Numbered from the stretch's first letter, positions 34,772-47,964 are shown. The stretch is 64,000 nucleotides of DNA from Serilophus lunatus (GCA_013399895.1 VXBA01001340.1:124001-188000), one strand, 5' to 3'. The notes: generated by a model not told the origin, from the sequence alone. Numbers and translations: made by a program.

Positions 34772-37144
34772 CAAAAAAACCTTCTGATATGACAGGAAAG
34801 GGAATTTTCATAACAAAACAAAAATAAACATTCTTTATCTATTACATTTTTTAACAAAAAAACACACTTCTGATTCATGATAAATCTTCCAACTGGCTCT
34901 TAAGGGCAAATACTTAAAAGTTCCAAGAAGGAAAACTCCTCCTTTTCTACACCACTCTTCCCTGACTATTCCCTGATCCCGTCACCTATTTACCAATCAG
35001 TGAATCAGTCAGAAGGTATTTCCCAGGTGAATTGTTACTGTCTATGTATTCTGGGCACAACACACATTTCTATTTTTATTATTTCTTTAGATTTATAGAG
35101 GATGTCAGCCATTCTGGAGGGGCCTTTTATATCATGTAGAAACCTTTACAACAGACAGATTCACAGTCTTATCAATATAATCACAATAAACAGAGAATTG
35201 CTCAGTGCTTACTAAATACTTAGTCCCATAATGGTCTACAGACCAAATAAAACACCAGAACATAAACACTCCCATACCCTTTCCAGCGATTTCACAAAAA
35301 TCATCTTTGTCAATGCAATCAGAAACAGGCTAGATACTTTCCCTCTTAACCAAATCAAGAATGATTTAAAGCTTTCAATTTGTAAGAAACAAGGATCTTA
35401 CTCAAGCATTCCAGTTGCCAGCACGGCTCCCAGGCTGCTGCTTTTGGTAGACTGTGCTCAAGGCCACAGAGAAACTGCTGTCCTTACTTAACACATCAGA
35501 TCAATGTGACTGCAAGGTGGCAGACACTCATGCAGGACAAGAATAAGGTCAACCTACTGAACAGACAGCAGCATTCAGGGTACCAGTTTAAGCGGATGAA
35601 TGGTGCACAGTCCTTGTTATGATGGTTATCAAAAATACTGCCAACCCAAACACTAAAAGGAAAATGAGGATTCTGGTAGCAGCCTTCTTACAGGTTTCCC
35701 TAATGTACATCAAGGTTGTTTAAATTTCACACCCATTCAGAAGAGCAACCTATCCTCTTTGCAAATTGATAATACTACATGGCACCTCCATGTTTGCATA
35801 GCTCCATAAGTTTTATGGCTGTGCTGTTATAGGTATGTGCTATCCACTGATTTGTGGATAATTGAAGTCTTTCCTTGCTGCACTGACATTTAGGGATGTT
35901 ATTTCATATTTTATGACTGCTTTAAGCAATCTAAGTACCCCCCCTTTTTATCTACACATTGAGAAAGTGCTGTGTACAACTTTTTTAAAGTCACTTGCAT
36001 ATTCACTTATAGCAACTTTGATCTTCAGCTATTTTGTCTTTTGTGTGTTTTACCTCATTAACATAGAATGCAGACCCCCTAGTGAACAATTAGCTAGGGT
36101 AGGATCATTGACTCCCATAGAGGCATTTTTAATTTGACATTTAGATTAATATCAGATTACGGCATCTTAATTCAAAAGTTACACCAAAAAAATACAGTGA
36201 GAACCTATACAAGAATACATCCACTGGGAAAAAAATACCATTAATTCTATTACAGTGTTCAAGGAGAAATGGAACAAGGCTGTGGCCAAAAAGAACTTAA
36301 GAGGAGAGAAACCTGTCACGAAATAGTAAATAGCTGTTATTCAAATATTTTTAAATGTGGATAGCAGTATATGATCCACTTTGCATGAAGTGCATCTCTG
36401 AAAAAGATATCCCAGACTGACTCTAGAAGCATTAAGGTGATTATGTCACTTGAATTAAGATTCTTTTAGTTCTCTTATGTACTGACAATGAACCACTTCC
36501 TACCTTGCCAGCACAGCTACAAGGTTTGTTTCTTTTCTCAGACTATTGCAATCTGCTTATCATGGTCGAAAAGGGAAATAGTGTTTATCAAATATCTTAT
36601 ATCCAGTAATAACTCAAAGGAGTCATGGACATTTTGGATCTTATGTAGCATCCATGACTTCATTATGGCTTTTTCTGATTTCTGTTGAGGACCCTCAAAT
36701 CCAAATAAAAAGGCAAGTTTGAAACTGGCTGTACAGCTGTGTTCAACTGGTATTTTTCTATAGAATTACATTTCTACAGGTGAAGTTCACTAGAGTACAT
36801 AAATTCTGGATTATTAGTATGAAAGAATAATTTCAACAGCTAATTAAACTTATCATCTTCATGAAGGATGTATTGCACACTAGATGAAGACTACCTGACT
36901 TCGTAGCCTACCAAAAATTGAGTTATACATGTGTGAAGAACCCTGGGTCAGCCTCCAAGTTTAAGTTGCCTACTTTTTTGTCATGATGGTTCTCAAACTT
37001 TGAATTGATGAGATAGAAAATCCAACTTTAATCTCTGGACCCAACCACAATGAATACATAACACAAATGACTGATTCTTATCTAAGCTCAAACAATTCTG
37101 ACAGTTCAATCTATACAGCTGCTTTACGATAGAGAAGGTATCAC
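34772..37144. other. AT-rich sequence, no gene recognised
   Basis: Unique AT-rich sequence. Short open frames (35231-35491, 35862-36137, 36488-36688 on the plus strand) carry no motif or splice support. Confidence 0.5.
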
Positions 37145-37428
37145 CTTTCAGTAATTCTCTCTTTATCAGGTGTTTATCTGGCATAAAAGCCATGAAGCTA
37201 GAATAAACCCCCATCACATTTTCTGAAAAATACAATAGGAATGCAAGTGCTTGAATACAGTTGCCACTAAAAGGTTTGAGATACAAGTATCTCAAGGCAG
37301 GCATAATAACTTTGTCCTGCAAACTTCCTGATTTTCTTCCCATCATCATACCATCCGCACACCTATTCATCAGGTCTTGTTGGTAGAGTTTAGCATACAA
37401 ATAACTGTTTACTGAACTGGATTGCTGG
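37145..37428 (-). CDS. Possible exon within the longest open frame
   Basis: The longest Met-initiated frame in the window runs 37514 to 36993 on the minus strand (173 codons). Inside it, a strong acceptor (GCTTTTTCTTGCATTTTTGTGCTTTTCCCAG) precedes 37428, and a moderate donor (CTGAAAG|GTGATA) follows 37145, defining a 284-nt exon. The peptide includes QDLMNRCADGMMMGRKSG and helical, leucine/phenylalanine-rich stretches; no domain is recognised. Downstream in the same frame there are two CxxC pairs (CQNC and CIHC), which would only be translated if the donor is not used. A frame of this length has roughly a one in ten chance of arising randomly at this AT content by my rough estimate. Confidence 0.3.
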
Positions 37429-39229
37429 CTGGGAAAAGCACAAAAATGCAAGAAAAAGCAGAGTCTCTGGTTATAATACATGAAGAACTTCTCTCTTGGG
37501 TACAGAAACTGCATTTTTGTACAAAATAATAATTATAAATTGCTCCACCAGATATTTACTCAACTCAAGCACCTGCTTTGTTGATCCAAGTGCCCAAAGG
37601 CATGGTGTGTAACAGAGATAATCTCTGTCTTAGCTAAAAGGCTTTTCTCAGCCACCCAAAAGAGTTAGCCACAGCCTTCATAGCTCCTCACGGATTCTTA
37701 AAATACTCTTGAAATGCAAATAAAAGTTGATGCTATCTCGAAGCTCAGGTAAAGCTAAAAACAGGAGGGGGAGCTCTCACTGCATGACATAGGAGGAGAT
37801 ATTGGTCATGAATGGTGCTTCTGTCTACTAGGAGAGTTCAGGCAGCATCTTTTCTGCCTCCCAATGCCATGCTTTGGCAAGCCTAGTGCTGGTGGGAAGG
37901 GTGCGTTACTCTTCCGGATAGCTCCTTTTCTTTATAGCATTGTTCATTTTCTATAACCACGATTTTTAATTCGTGGGGTTTCATCTAATCTTTTAACTTA
38001 TTTCCTCTACCAGGAGTATGAAAATAATCATATTCTGCTATGTGAAAATCTGCTTTTCTCCTCCTACCCTGTGCTTTTGTCTGACTGATGAGCTAGGAGA
38101 CCTGCACACATTTTACAACTAAAATCCTCCACAATTTGGGTTCCCTCAGCTATACTGCAAACCTGTATTAACACATCAGAGCTTAGCGGTAGGTACTGAT
38201 AAGCATATAGCGCTACTAGAGTACAAGTGGGGAAGAATCATAGTTGCTTTGGTAACCCTCACTTTGAATTTCCTGACTTGTTTCCAATTCTTCCCCTTAA
38301 ATTCTCAGCCATGATTCTACATCAGGTGCCTGCCTCGATAGTCAGAAGACTTCAGTATCGTTTACTCAATATTACAGCCTGACAACTGAAATGTTCTTGT
38401 TTTAAGCATACTCCTATAAGTATTCTCATTTAAGGCTTTTACCAGTATGAAACAAAACTGAATGTAAAGATGGCTTCTGCTCTGGTGATTTGACTAGGCA
38501 GGTGTGCATACAAAGAAAAAGCAGTCACAACTACAGAGCTGCTCTGATACTCTCTTAACATTTCCTGTCACACACGAGATAGAGATGTGGCACAGGGAGC
38601 ACAGAGGGTACTGCACTGAGGCTCTTTATGTCAGTCCAATACCAGTGCTTATCACACATGCAACAACTAGATTTATTACTGACCCTAACAACGTGCATTA
38701 AAAGGTTTGCTGATATGTTCACTGCTAAATAAAAACAACATCTACCACCTTTAAAGAGATGCAGGCTTTTTTTATTTTATAGGTGATTCACATATTCCTC
38801 TTTAATATTCACCTATTTGACTGGATAATAACATTTTTTTAAAAATTTATGTTGCATGAAATTATTCAAGGATCCATTCTTACCAGTATTTCCTTTCTCT
38901 GTGGAACATCAATATTTCACTGCTGAAAAATTTATTTCAATGTTCAGAGCAACGAAAAAAAAACCAAAAAACCCCACAAACCTACCACAATGAATGAAAA
39001 TAGCAAACCTAACACAAAGGATTTTATAGACTCAATGTGGAAGTACTATTTATAGCACATCCGGACTAAGGATAGCATTGGGAAATTAAATGTTTACAGA
39101 AATTTATGCCTACAACAGAGAGATTTCATAGGAAGGGATAAAATTGCACAGTGATTCTAGAATACAATTTATTTGTATTAAACATGAAACCTGATTTTTT
39201 CTTAAAGAAATATTAACAGCCAAGAACCA
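37429..39229. other. AT-rich sequence, no gene recognised
   Basis: Unique sequence. An A/C-rich stretch near 38951-38985 (AAAAAAAAACCAAAAAACCCC) is low complexity. No repeat ends or spliceable frames were identified. Confidence 0.5.
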
Positions 39230-39264
39230 GGGGGAGGGGAGTGTGGGGAGGAGAAAGGCAGGGG
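39230..39264 (+). other. G-rich, possible quadruplex motif
   Basis: GGGGGAGGGGAGTGTGGGG then a longer spacer and GGGG within 35 bases. One loop is about 12 bases, so this is a looser quadruplex match than the one at 12590. Confidence 0.5.
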
Positions 39265-39724
39265 TTTAAGACAGAACTGGCTGCAAGGAGCCCTCCAGTG
39301 CTGCTGGCACTGTAACTGGAAATACAGGGGGATGCCAGACTACTCCAGATATACCTCCCTGCTTAGCCATCAGGTCCTGGGCACAAACAAGCTACAAGGA
39401 AATGAAGCTCCAGATTTTCTACTGTAGTTCTAAAGGTTGTGCTAACCTTTAAAAACCAGGTGCAGCTACTGTGGATTTGCAGAAGGTACAACTTGAGTTT
39501 GTGAACAGGATGTTAGAAAACTGATACTTCGTGGTCTCTAAGATACATAGATATTAATCCTTTCCCCTCCCACACATGTATGCACCAAGTATCACATAAT
39601 GCACATTTGGATAGAAGGTACATCATTTCCTCTGTCAGTTCCAGTCACCTACAAAATGACAGGAAAAAAAATAAATCACCTTAAATCCTAACTGAATGGC
39701 ATTCATCTGCATCCTTTTGAAAAG

Positions 39725-39844
39725 GCTAAGTGGAAATCTAAGTCCCATATTAGGGCAAATTCCAGGCAGAGCAGCAAGTACACTGAGGTGAGGAAACCTG
39801 GATCTTCACAGCTCATCCACAGGATCACCATTGTAGATGAAAAG
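39725..39844 (+). CDS. Possible internal exon, unidentified (weak)
   Basis: A 120-nt block (40 codons, phase 0/0) after ATCTGCATCCTTTTGAAAAG and before a strong donor AAAAG|GTAAGA. The peptide is lysine/serine-rich, starting AKWKSKSHIRANSRQSSKYT and ending LIHRITIVDEK. The opposite strand is also open over 39703-39894, and the acceptor tract is short. Its phase would allow splicing to the plus-strand candidate at 61438, which is only a weak argument. Not recognised. Confidence 0.22.
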
Positions 39845-42260
39845 GTAAGACCTGGAAGCAGATTTAAATCACCTACAAGCATTTGAGCAAGCATATCAAC
39901 CCTGCTTATAAAACTCTAAGGATTACACTGTCTCTGAAAAATAGTGCAACTGCTGAGTAAACTCAGAATCCAGATCCTACCCCTGAAGAAGGAATTTATT
40001 TTAAACCCTCCCTATTTTATATTTCTCTCCTTCTAAAATAAAATAATTTTTTTAAAAAATAGAGAAAATGCCTGACAAGTGGAACCAAATGCTCATGATT
40101 CAATTCTTGCTTTTACTGTCTTGCTGTTACAGTAAGACATATCAAAATAGATTAAGAAGGTTAATGCTGAATTATGCAGAAATCAGTAATATAGAATTAC
40201 TGTGGGAAAACCAAGTAGTCTGTCAAACTGCCTTTAGAGAACGTAGCAGTATCTGGGGCATTTGCCAGATAATAACCATTGAGCATTTATTTTCACAGAA
40301 CCATCTATCATCGAATTTTTTTAGGATCTCCAAAGTCACTTATATAGATAGATTGCTTCCATATAAATTTTCATTCACTGAAAAATACCATTAAGATGGT
40401 CAAAACTTGATACAAATTCATATTAAATGTAGTGAATAAATTTGGGTGAACATAGAAGTGAGCACTTAATGGGATGCCATGATTCATCTGTCAAATTTTA
40501 CTTTTTTGAGTTGGTTTCCCAGCAGTCACTCACAGAATTGGAAAGGAGAATCAGCTCCACCTTATAATTTAGTGTTTGTAATAACAGGACACACAGTTTC
40601 AAATCTAATATTTTAACAACTCTACATGAAGGAGTTGAGGATTTCTTCACCTTCTCTTCTCCATAATACAAATAAAATGCAAAAACACTAGAGGAAATTA
40701 CAGGAAATGTGTGGAGATAAAAGTAATACATATAGCACAACAAGTAGGAAAAAACCAGCATGATTTCCAATTCTCTGGTTTTAAAGAATGTAGCCATAGC
40801 TCCTGAGAGAGCTTTGGACAAGGAAGGCCGTGGGAAGCAACATCCTAATCCCCCTGGTGCTCCTGACCAGGACCTCCCTGTCCGCATTTTACAGCTCCTA
40901 TTGCAGGAACCACTGTTCTGTCACCTCCTGGTTCCAGCCAAACCACACTTGATTTCTTCTAATTCAGCTACCAGAGTTTTTTATTTTCATCTATATCACA
41001 TTTTGCATGCAGACACATTTTGCATGCAGATACATTTTGCATGTCATCCTTCGCCACAGCATTTGCTGTACCCAAGTCAGGTTATGCCTTACAGGCTGCA
41101 TTAGATTTCTGTAACAAAACAACACATTGGGATCCTTAGGGAGTATTATCAGAACTATTTCCCAGATGTCTAGATATATTAAGCTTGATGAAGAGGAACA
41201 ATTCCTACAGCTGCATGATACAGAGCAGCTCTATATGTAGCTCAAGAGTGGGAATGAATCTGGTCCACCACATCTTCCTTATATAGCCCAAAGAAAGTCA
41301 GGTTCCTACTGAGTTCCTTTGCTGATTGCTATAGGAGCACAGCTGCTGCATAAATTAGCAAGCTAAGTAAATCAGTTGAAGCCAATCTGAATATTTAATC
41401 TCAGCACGGAGTTCCAGTGTGTGCATTCACTAACATAAGGTTACTGTCTTCAAAGACTTGGTGAAACTGTCATTTTAATAACTAAGCAATCTAATTTTTG
41501 GTATTAAAATAGAAATTATTTTCCTGTATTACCAAACTTGCATCACAATGGTAAAGATACTTTAGATAACAGCTGTTGTTTTACTGGAAACTGAGCATAC
41601 TGTCACTTAATTCTAGACAACAAAAGTATCCACTTTCATTTGTTAAACACAGCAACCAAATCAAGTTTATCAATTACCTGTCAAATTATAGTACCCTTCA
41701 GAAACCTACCCTCTGAATCCTGAATTATTTGTTCTTATCCACTTCTCTGCAAGCTGTTGAAAGAAGCTGAATTTAGTTAATCTAGTACCTTTTCTGGCTC
41801 CAATGCTAACTCAGAGATGATGAACCTGCCAGCAGATGCAGGAACCTCCACACTGCAGCTGTACTGGGGCCAGCTCTACCTCTGAGCATCAGAATCTCTC
41901 ATCTTCCAAGAGCAGAAAAGCCAGCATAGGATTAATGCAATCTCCAAAAAGTTTGTATTTGCAGGTAATGTAGAACCCCAAAAGGCTGGAAGACCTGAAA
42001 TAGACCTCTGCTAGTTAAAGAGAACACAAAAGGGCATTTTGGGCTATAGATCACATCCCCAGAATCCTATAAAACATGGCTCAGTATTTTGTAGTTAATG
42101 GAAATAACAGAGCACGTGTTGTCCCTGCCATTGAAGCCTTCTTTTTAACATTAAGCTTTTAGGCAATGACATAGCGAAGAATCTTTGCACATCAAAGAAA
42201 TAACTTCTTACTCCAGATACTTACATCAAGACAATAGTTTTATATCTGAATCAGGTTTTA
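39845..42260. other. AT-rich sequence, no gene recognised
   Basis: Plus-strand frame 40068-40394 (108 codons) starts with a hydrophobic, signal-peptide-like segment (MLMIQFLLLLSCCYS) but has no recognised family. Minus-strand frame 40498-40887 is partly GC-rich without motifs. The rest is unique AT-rich DNA apart from the minisatellite at 40998. Confidence 0.45.
40998..41045. repeat. Minisatellite, 17-bp unit, about 3 copies
   Basis: ACATTTTGCATGCAGAC, ACATTTTGCATGCAGAT and a partial ACATTTTGCATG in tandem. Each unit contains the palindrome TGCATGCA or its remnant. Confidence 0.9.
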
Positions 42261-42557
42261 TCATGGCACAAAATTTATTAATTCATCAACTTTTTGTATA
42301 GTTGTACGAATTACACTATCACATGTAGATATTGCTTGAAACAAACGGATCTGATCATGCTGGTTAACTCTACACATGTTCACAAATTGTCTTAATAAAT
42401 TCTCTCTTCTGAAGACCAACAAATGAATGTAACAACAAGCAACAACTTCATTTCTCCATGTTAGAGGTTCCCTATCTAGCAAGAGAATACCACAGATGAC
42501 CTTTACAAGATACAGAAGTATCGAATTCAGATCTGCCTTTTTTCCATAATCCATACA
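42261..42557 (-). CDS. Possible terminal exon, unidentified
   Basis: On the minus strand TTTACTCTATTCTTTATTAG is a good acceptor directly before 42557. From there 98 codons are open to a TGA at 42261. The peptide includes KVICGILLLDREPLTWRNEV and later LLRQFVNMCRVNQHDQIRLF, alternating hydrophobic and charged positions consistent with helices. A GTAAGT donor lies about 36 bases past the stop (near 42223), which would make this a non-final exon with a stop, unusual for a real gene. No polyadenylation signal is seen soon after. No family recognised. Confidence 0.3.
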   Translation of the reverse strand, partial: CMDYGKKADLNSILLYLVKVICGILLLDREPLTWRNEVVACCYIHLLVFRRENLLRQFVNMCRVNQHDQIRLFQAISTCDSVIRTTIQKVDELINFVP

Positions 42558-45500
42558 CTAATAAAGAATAGAGTAAACATTTCCCAGCTCTCCATTTCAG
42601 AAGGGCCTGTCAATGTTTCAAATCAGGCAGAAGTAAGTAAAGTTTCTGTTCAAAGAAGATGTGGAATTCCCTCCACACCCCTTCACTCTCACTTCTCAGA
42701 ACCTCTCGCACTGGAAGAAAAACCACGTCACTTGGTGAGCAGGGGGCGGGAAGCTAAGATACTTAGTAACTTTCAAGTCTTGGCCAACACGAATCTCAAG
42801 GCACCACTCAGAACCTTCAAGAGACAGGAACACCCTTAGATACACTTTTTGCTCCCACAACGCATCTGTGTTAAGGAAGCAAATGCACAGGCACTTTTAC
42901 GTTCTACCCACATCCCCTTGGTACAGACAAAGGAGAACGACTGTAGTTATAACAGTGTAGACCAAATGCAATTCATTCAATCCACCTGCATATATAAATT
43001 CCTCCATTGTTTGAACCATGTCTGAAGAGTCCTTTGTGGACACTGTGAACAAATACAATGGCTTCTTTCCCTAAGACTTTAAATAAACACAAAATAAAAG
43101 TAAATTCAGTTGGCAGTCATTTTAATGCACAAACAGGATGGTAAGCATATTAGTAAAATAGGTAAACAGAAGCAGGAAATTAGAGAAAAGAAATCAAGCT
43201 TTGAAAGCTTAAATTAAAAATAAATGAAAAACACAAGTATACATTTTAATTTATAGTAGTTTCTCATTTGTGGTCAAAACAGCAGCAGATAGTAGATACT
43301 ATTTATCTAATCTTAACACTAATTAAGAATATGTCAACCCTTCCCATATTCCCACCCCCTTGAAAACCCCATGAAAGCAAGAGCTACAAGGCAAATTTAT
43401 TTATGACGTCAACAACTAGCAAAGAATATATTCATAAGCGTGGTCCAAAGCCTACTGAAGTCCCAAGAATGGGTCTCACTTCTCCTTAGTTTTCATTCTT
43501 GAAGGTGCCTGTGGGAATACCTCAATTATTTTTACTGAATTGCCTTAATTTACAGAAAATTTCTTTGTAGAAGTGCAGACGTAGCAGTTGGAAAACTCAA
43601 CCTAGTGGTTTCTGAAAGACAAGCTAATCTCTTTTCTGCCCAAGTAGGGCTACTGATAAACTTTTATTGAAGGAAAAAAAAAATCTGCAGCTATTCCAAT
43701 GCAGTTTTTTAACATTTAAAATATTTTATACTATGGAATTCAACTGAACGAAATTGAATAATTTGGCTCTGCAGATGGGGATTACTAATCAACTTTAATG
43801 ATAAAGTATAAGGCAAAATAAAATCTATTTTTTGCTACATGACAGTTTACTAACCTACTGGGATAAAAATCAGTGCAAGATGACCTTTTAGTCATTAAAA
43901 TTAATGAATGAAACAGACTAAAAATATAAAGTTCAGACCTCCTGGGTACAAAGGTGCAGTTCGTATAATCATGTTTCAGTTCAGAACCAAAGCACGTTTA
44001 TCCGCTCAGCTAAAGGTACATTTTCACTTTTCACTAAGACTCTCCTGACAAATTAAAGAAAAAAGACCCAAAGCTTTGCAGAAACTACGAGTATGAAAAA
44101 AGTAATGACACATAAAATACATTTTATTTGGCTCACAAGACAATATGTACTACTGAACTTTATGCCCATAACGAGTTCAATAGCAACTGAACAATAAAAT
44201 AGAATGTATTCATATTTTATTACTACATAATCCTAATAGTCTTTGGTGGGATTTTTTCTTAATTATTTTTTAACCAAAATCTGAGCATTTGAATGTCTTG
44301 TAGAATCTCTTAAGTCCTTTATTAGGTACAAAATTTTCACCAAACAATTAATCCTATAAACACACATCTTTCTCCAGCAAATAAACTGTTTGAATTCCAC
44401 TACACCCAAATGATCTTCCCCAAACCCTGCCACAAAACACAAACTACATAACAGAATTGCTAATAAAAATATAATTTTGTAATGAAATATTGAGCCAGAT
44501 GAAAAGACCATCAACTTCTATATGCCATAAAATAAACCGAATAGTTATACAGCTCACAAGGGCTCTGAAGAATCATCCATCCAGGAATACAAAGTTATTT
44601 GACCCTCCAGAATGAAGAGTTATGCAGTTATGTGTGGTGATAGATTTTGAAAGCTGGGGTTTTGAGGCCTGTTTTTGACAGTTCTAAAAGTTAGCCTAAG
44701 TAACTCTGTCACTCTAGCAGAAGCTTGAAGTTAGCCTGGAAAATTTCTGTCTGAGAAACAGCAAAGCAAAAAGTAAACAATATCCTAGTATTTGGCCTTT
44801 CTCAAAACAATGGTAAAACTTTCTCAAAATACATCTGTAGTTCTCACAAGCAGCTAAGGACCTTTCAAGGTAGCTTGGACCTCTTGCGCAACAACAGCAA
44901 CTTTCCCTTATCAACAGGTGCTCTGCAAAAATATATTTTGCAGAGCTTTTCCCATGCTTTTGTGAACAACAGTTCTAGCTGGTGTCAAAATAATACTGAA
45001 AGTTTCTCAAAACAAGGAGAGGTGACTTCATGTTTAACCTGAGCCAATGGAATTATTAAAAGCTGGTATATGGACCAGTAAGGACATAAAGTCCTGGTTT
45101 CTAAAAGGTGTAAAAACTGTGAGTTCTCTCATTAAAATGTCTTCCTGCATCAACCTTCTGAATCCACTCATTTTCTGCCTCCACCGTGACTGCAATAGCT
45201 ATGGAGTAGCAATATACTGTTATTTTCAAATAAGTGTTCAGAAATATCTGCATATGCATATAGGTGAGACTTCAAGCACCAATTGCAATTAATAGTACAA
45301 GGTGTTATAAGACTGGTTTTGATCAATTATATTTTTGACAACCTGAACCATTTCAATTGAAATAGTCTACTCAGGGCACCTACTTTAGGATGTATTAATT
45401 TTACATGGAACATTCTAGTAGAGAGTTCCAGTCACTTCTTAGATTCAAGAAATCTTAACCCATTCTAAAAGCAAACAAATGAGCTCTAGCATTTTTAATC

Positions 45501-47964
45501 AAATTTTTGACTTTTAATTAAAGCATGAGAGGAGACAGCTCCATGCATCTGAGGAAGATTACTCCAGCATTTCTGCCAACCAGAGGGAATCCTCTGTCTA
45601 CAAAGCTCATCCGCTCCTATACTTTTCCCCAGAGTCCCACGGCACCATGCCCACAAGCTGAATGGAAGAAGGGTAGAAACTTTCTGAGAATGAGGACAGA
45701 TGAGAAAAAGCTGAGGAGCACCCAGTATGTGGGATGACCAGAAGCACGCTGAGAGGTGTGTTATACCCCAGTCACTCTCATCTGGAGACTCTTCAAGGAC
45801 AAGACAGACTTTTGGCATGAAACTTATGTGCATGGGCACGCACCTGCATCCCATGAATGGTGTGGAGATCACATGCTCAAACAGTGGCACTCGGCTGGAA
45901 ACTGTGGTTTGAGAGGCATAGGTTTCAAAATAGCCAGGCAGCAGCTCTGCTGATGGAATGACACTTTTATCATCTCTGGAAATCTGCATTGAGTGAAAGG
46001 GATCAGTCCGTGTATGTTCAAAGACTTCCTAGAACTTGGAAACTGAATTTCCCAAGCACCTCAGTCATATGTCCTGGCTCCAACCTGGCTTCAGCAGTAG
46101 TTCTCTGCAACAGTCCTGCAGCTGATCTCTGTAACCTCACAAGAGCTCACTACAGCCCTATTGCCCTTAGTACAGTCTGTGACAGTGGTAGGAAGAGAGC
46201 TCTCCCTGCCAAAACCATGCTAGACAGTAACAATTAAACACACAATTCAAGATTTACATATACAAAGCCTCAGTGGGCATAAATTGAAACAGGTCTTTGG
46301 GCTGTAATAGGGCTGTGACAATCTGCACTGATTGAGAATATACCCTATAAAGTCCTATTTTTAAATAAGGTTTCTCAATGGTTTTGGTGGGGTTTTTTGT
46401 TTTTAAGAAGTGTTAACAGTCAATAAGAGACTAGATAGAAAGGTCTGCATTTTCATGCACATCTTTCTGATTTCACATGGTCCTGCCTCCTGTCTCTACT
46501 TAGAGTAACACACTTTAAGCAATAAAAACTGAAAAGCTGCTGGATGTGTCAAAAGAAGAGACAGTTTTTCATAAAAGGGAAATGTCAGGAGATGAAATGT
46601 TATCACTGTAAGCAAAAAAGTAAAACAATCAGACAAATGTCCATCATGTCACAAAGGAATCATATTTCAATATTTAATGCAATTTGCAATGTGAAGAATA
46701 TCCTAGTTGTAATTTCATGAGTATTAACCTTGTCATGTTTTCACTCCTTACCTTTCCAAGCATTGTCCAATATTCCTAAAGCATCCGGCAACATATGTAT
46801 TTATTTCCTTACATAAGACTTCCCTTTTTTTTTTTTGCTACGATATGAGAGCTGTGAACCACCAAGGCAACATAATTTTCTAATTTCTACCAGCTCATCT
46901 AAATCTTTAAACAAACTGAATTATTACTTTCTTCCTCAAAGCTCTGGTAAAGCAACAAACCTATCAAGAACATGGAGCTTCAAAAAAGCAGCAAAAAGCC
47001 CAAACAAACCCCCGAAAATTTGTGTAATAAAGCCTTAGATTTTGTTAGCATTCAGAAGCAAAAGGCTTCATGCACCAAGACTTTCCCAAGTGAGCAGATG
47101 AAGCTAGTTGGTCCTTCACCTCTAACTCTGAGAAAAAACCCAAACAAAACCACAAAGCCATAGACCAGAGCAGGAGGGGAGGGCTGCACTCTGCCAGAAG
47201 AGAAACGGAAGAAGGGGGCATGCACAAACATAAAAAGCAAACAGAACTTCAAAATCTACTGGTGAAAGCAAATATGAATACAAGCCCCAGGAGGAGCTCA
47301 CAATTTTCTGGTTTACTACAGAATACATGATGCTTGAAGCTAACTGCCCTGTGACACGCAAACCCCAGACAAGCAAATGCGTCAGCGATGCCAGTGAAGC
47401 TCACGCTGTGGTGCAGCGGTGGCACCTCTCTACATGTCTAGGTGTTCTCCTCAGGAGTGCTACATAGGGCTAATCCCTGTGCTCATGTTGCATGAAAGAC
47501 AAGTATCTGGAAGGAGGGGAAAAAAACCCAACCAAACAAAGCTACTCTCAAACCAACCAAAAAAACTCAACAAAACCAAACAACAGATGTATCAAAAAAC
47601 CTCTCAAAGTAATCACCTTCTTTGCCTGTTCATATTATTGGCATGTGCCTTCCATGACCAATAATATGCCACAAAATTCTGGCAACTTAAACGTAAAATA
47701 ATAAAAATGTAAAATATATTGGCCAATAATTTATAGAACCATTTGCGAGTGCCATAACAGCAATAGTTGCTTTCTCCCAAATACGACAAGCAAATGAGAA
47801 ACCTACAAAAGAGCTTATAAAACTTGCAAAATGGCTACAAGACTTGTTTGCACTGGGAGATCTTTGAATGATTACACACCGAGTCTTTCTTTTTTGTAGA
47901 GTAAGAAACTACCTTAAACTATTGTGTCAGAAGAATAGCTGTAGGACAGATTGATAAAAATTGT
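42558..47964. other. AT-rich sequence, no gene recognised
   Basis: Unique AT-rich sequence with a GC-richer zone at 45520-46230. A 164-codon minus-strand frame (45495-45989) lies there with overlapping plus-strand frames; none has recognisable motifs or good splice pairs. Several A/C-rich low-complexity runs occur (46992-47012, 47133-47160, 47519-47585), and a T run lies at 46825-46836. Confidence 0.45.
44920..44946. repeat. Perfect 11-bp inverted repeat (hairpin)
   Basis: GCTCTGCAAAA at 44920-44930, spacer ATATA, then TTTTGCAGAGC at 44936-44946. The arms are exact reverse complements. Confidence 0.85.

Noticed and set aside
45495..45989. 164-codon minus-strand frame
   Set aside because: It sits in a GC-richer patch with overlapping frames on the other strand, has no recognisable motif and no convincing splice sites or promoter.
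46748..46815. Minus-strand open block ending at AAAG|GTAAGG
   Set aside because: Upstream sequence is an A run with no pyrimidine tract, so no acceptor can define an exon.
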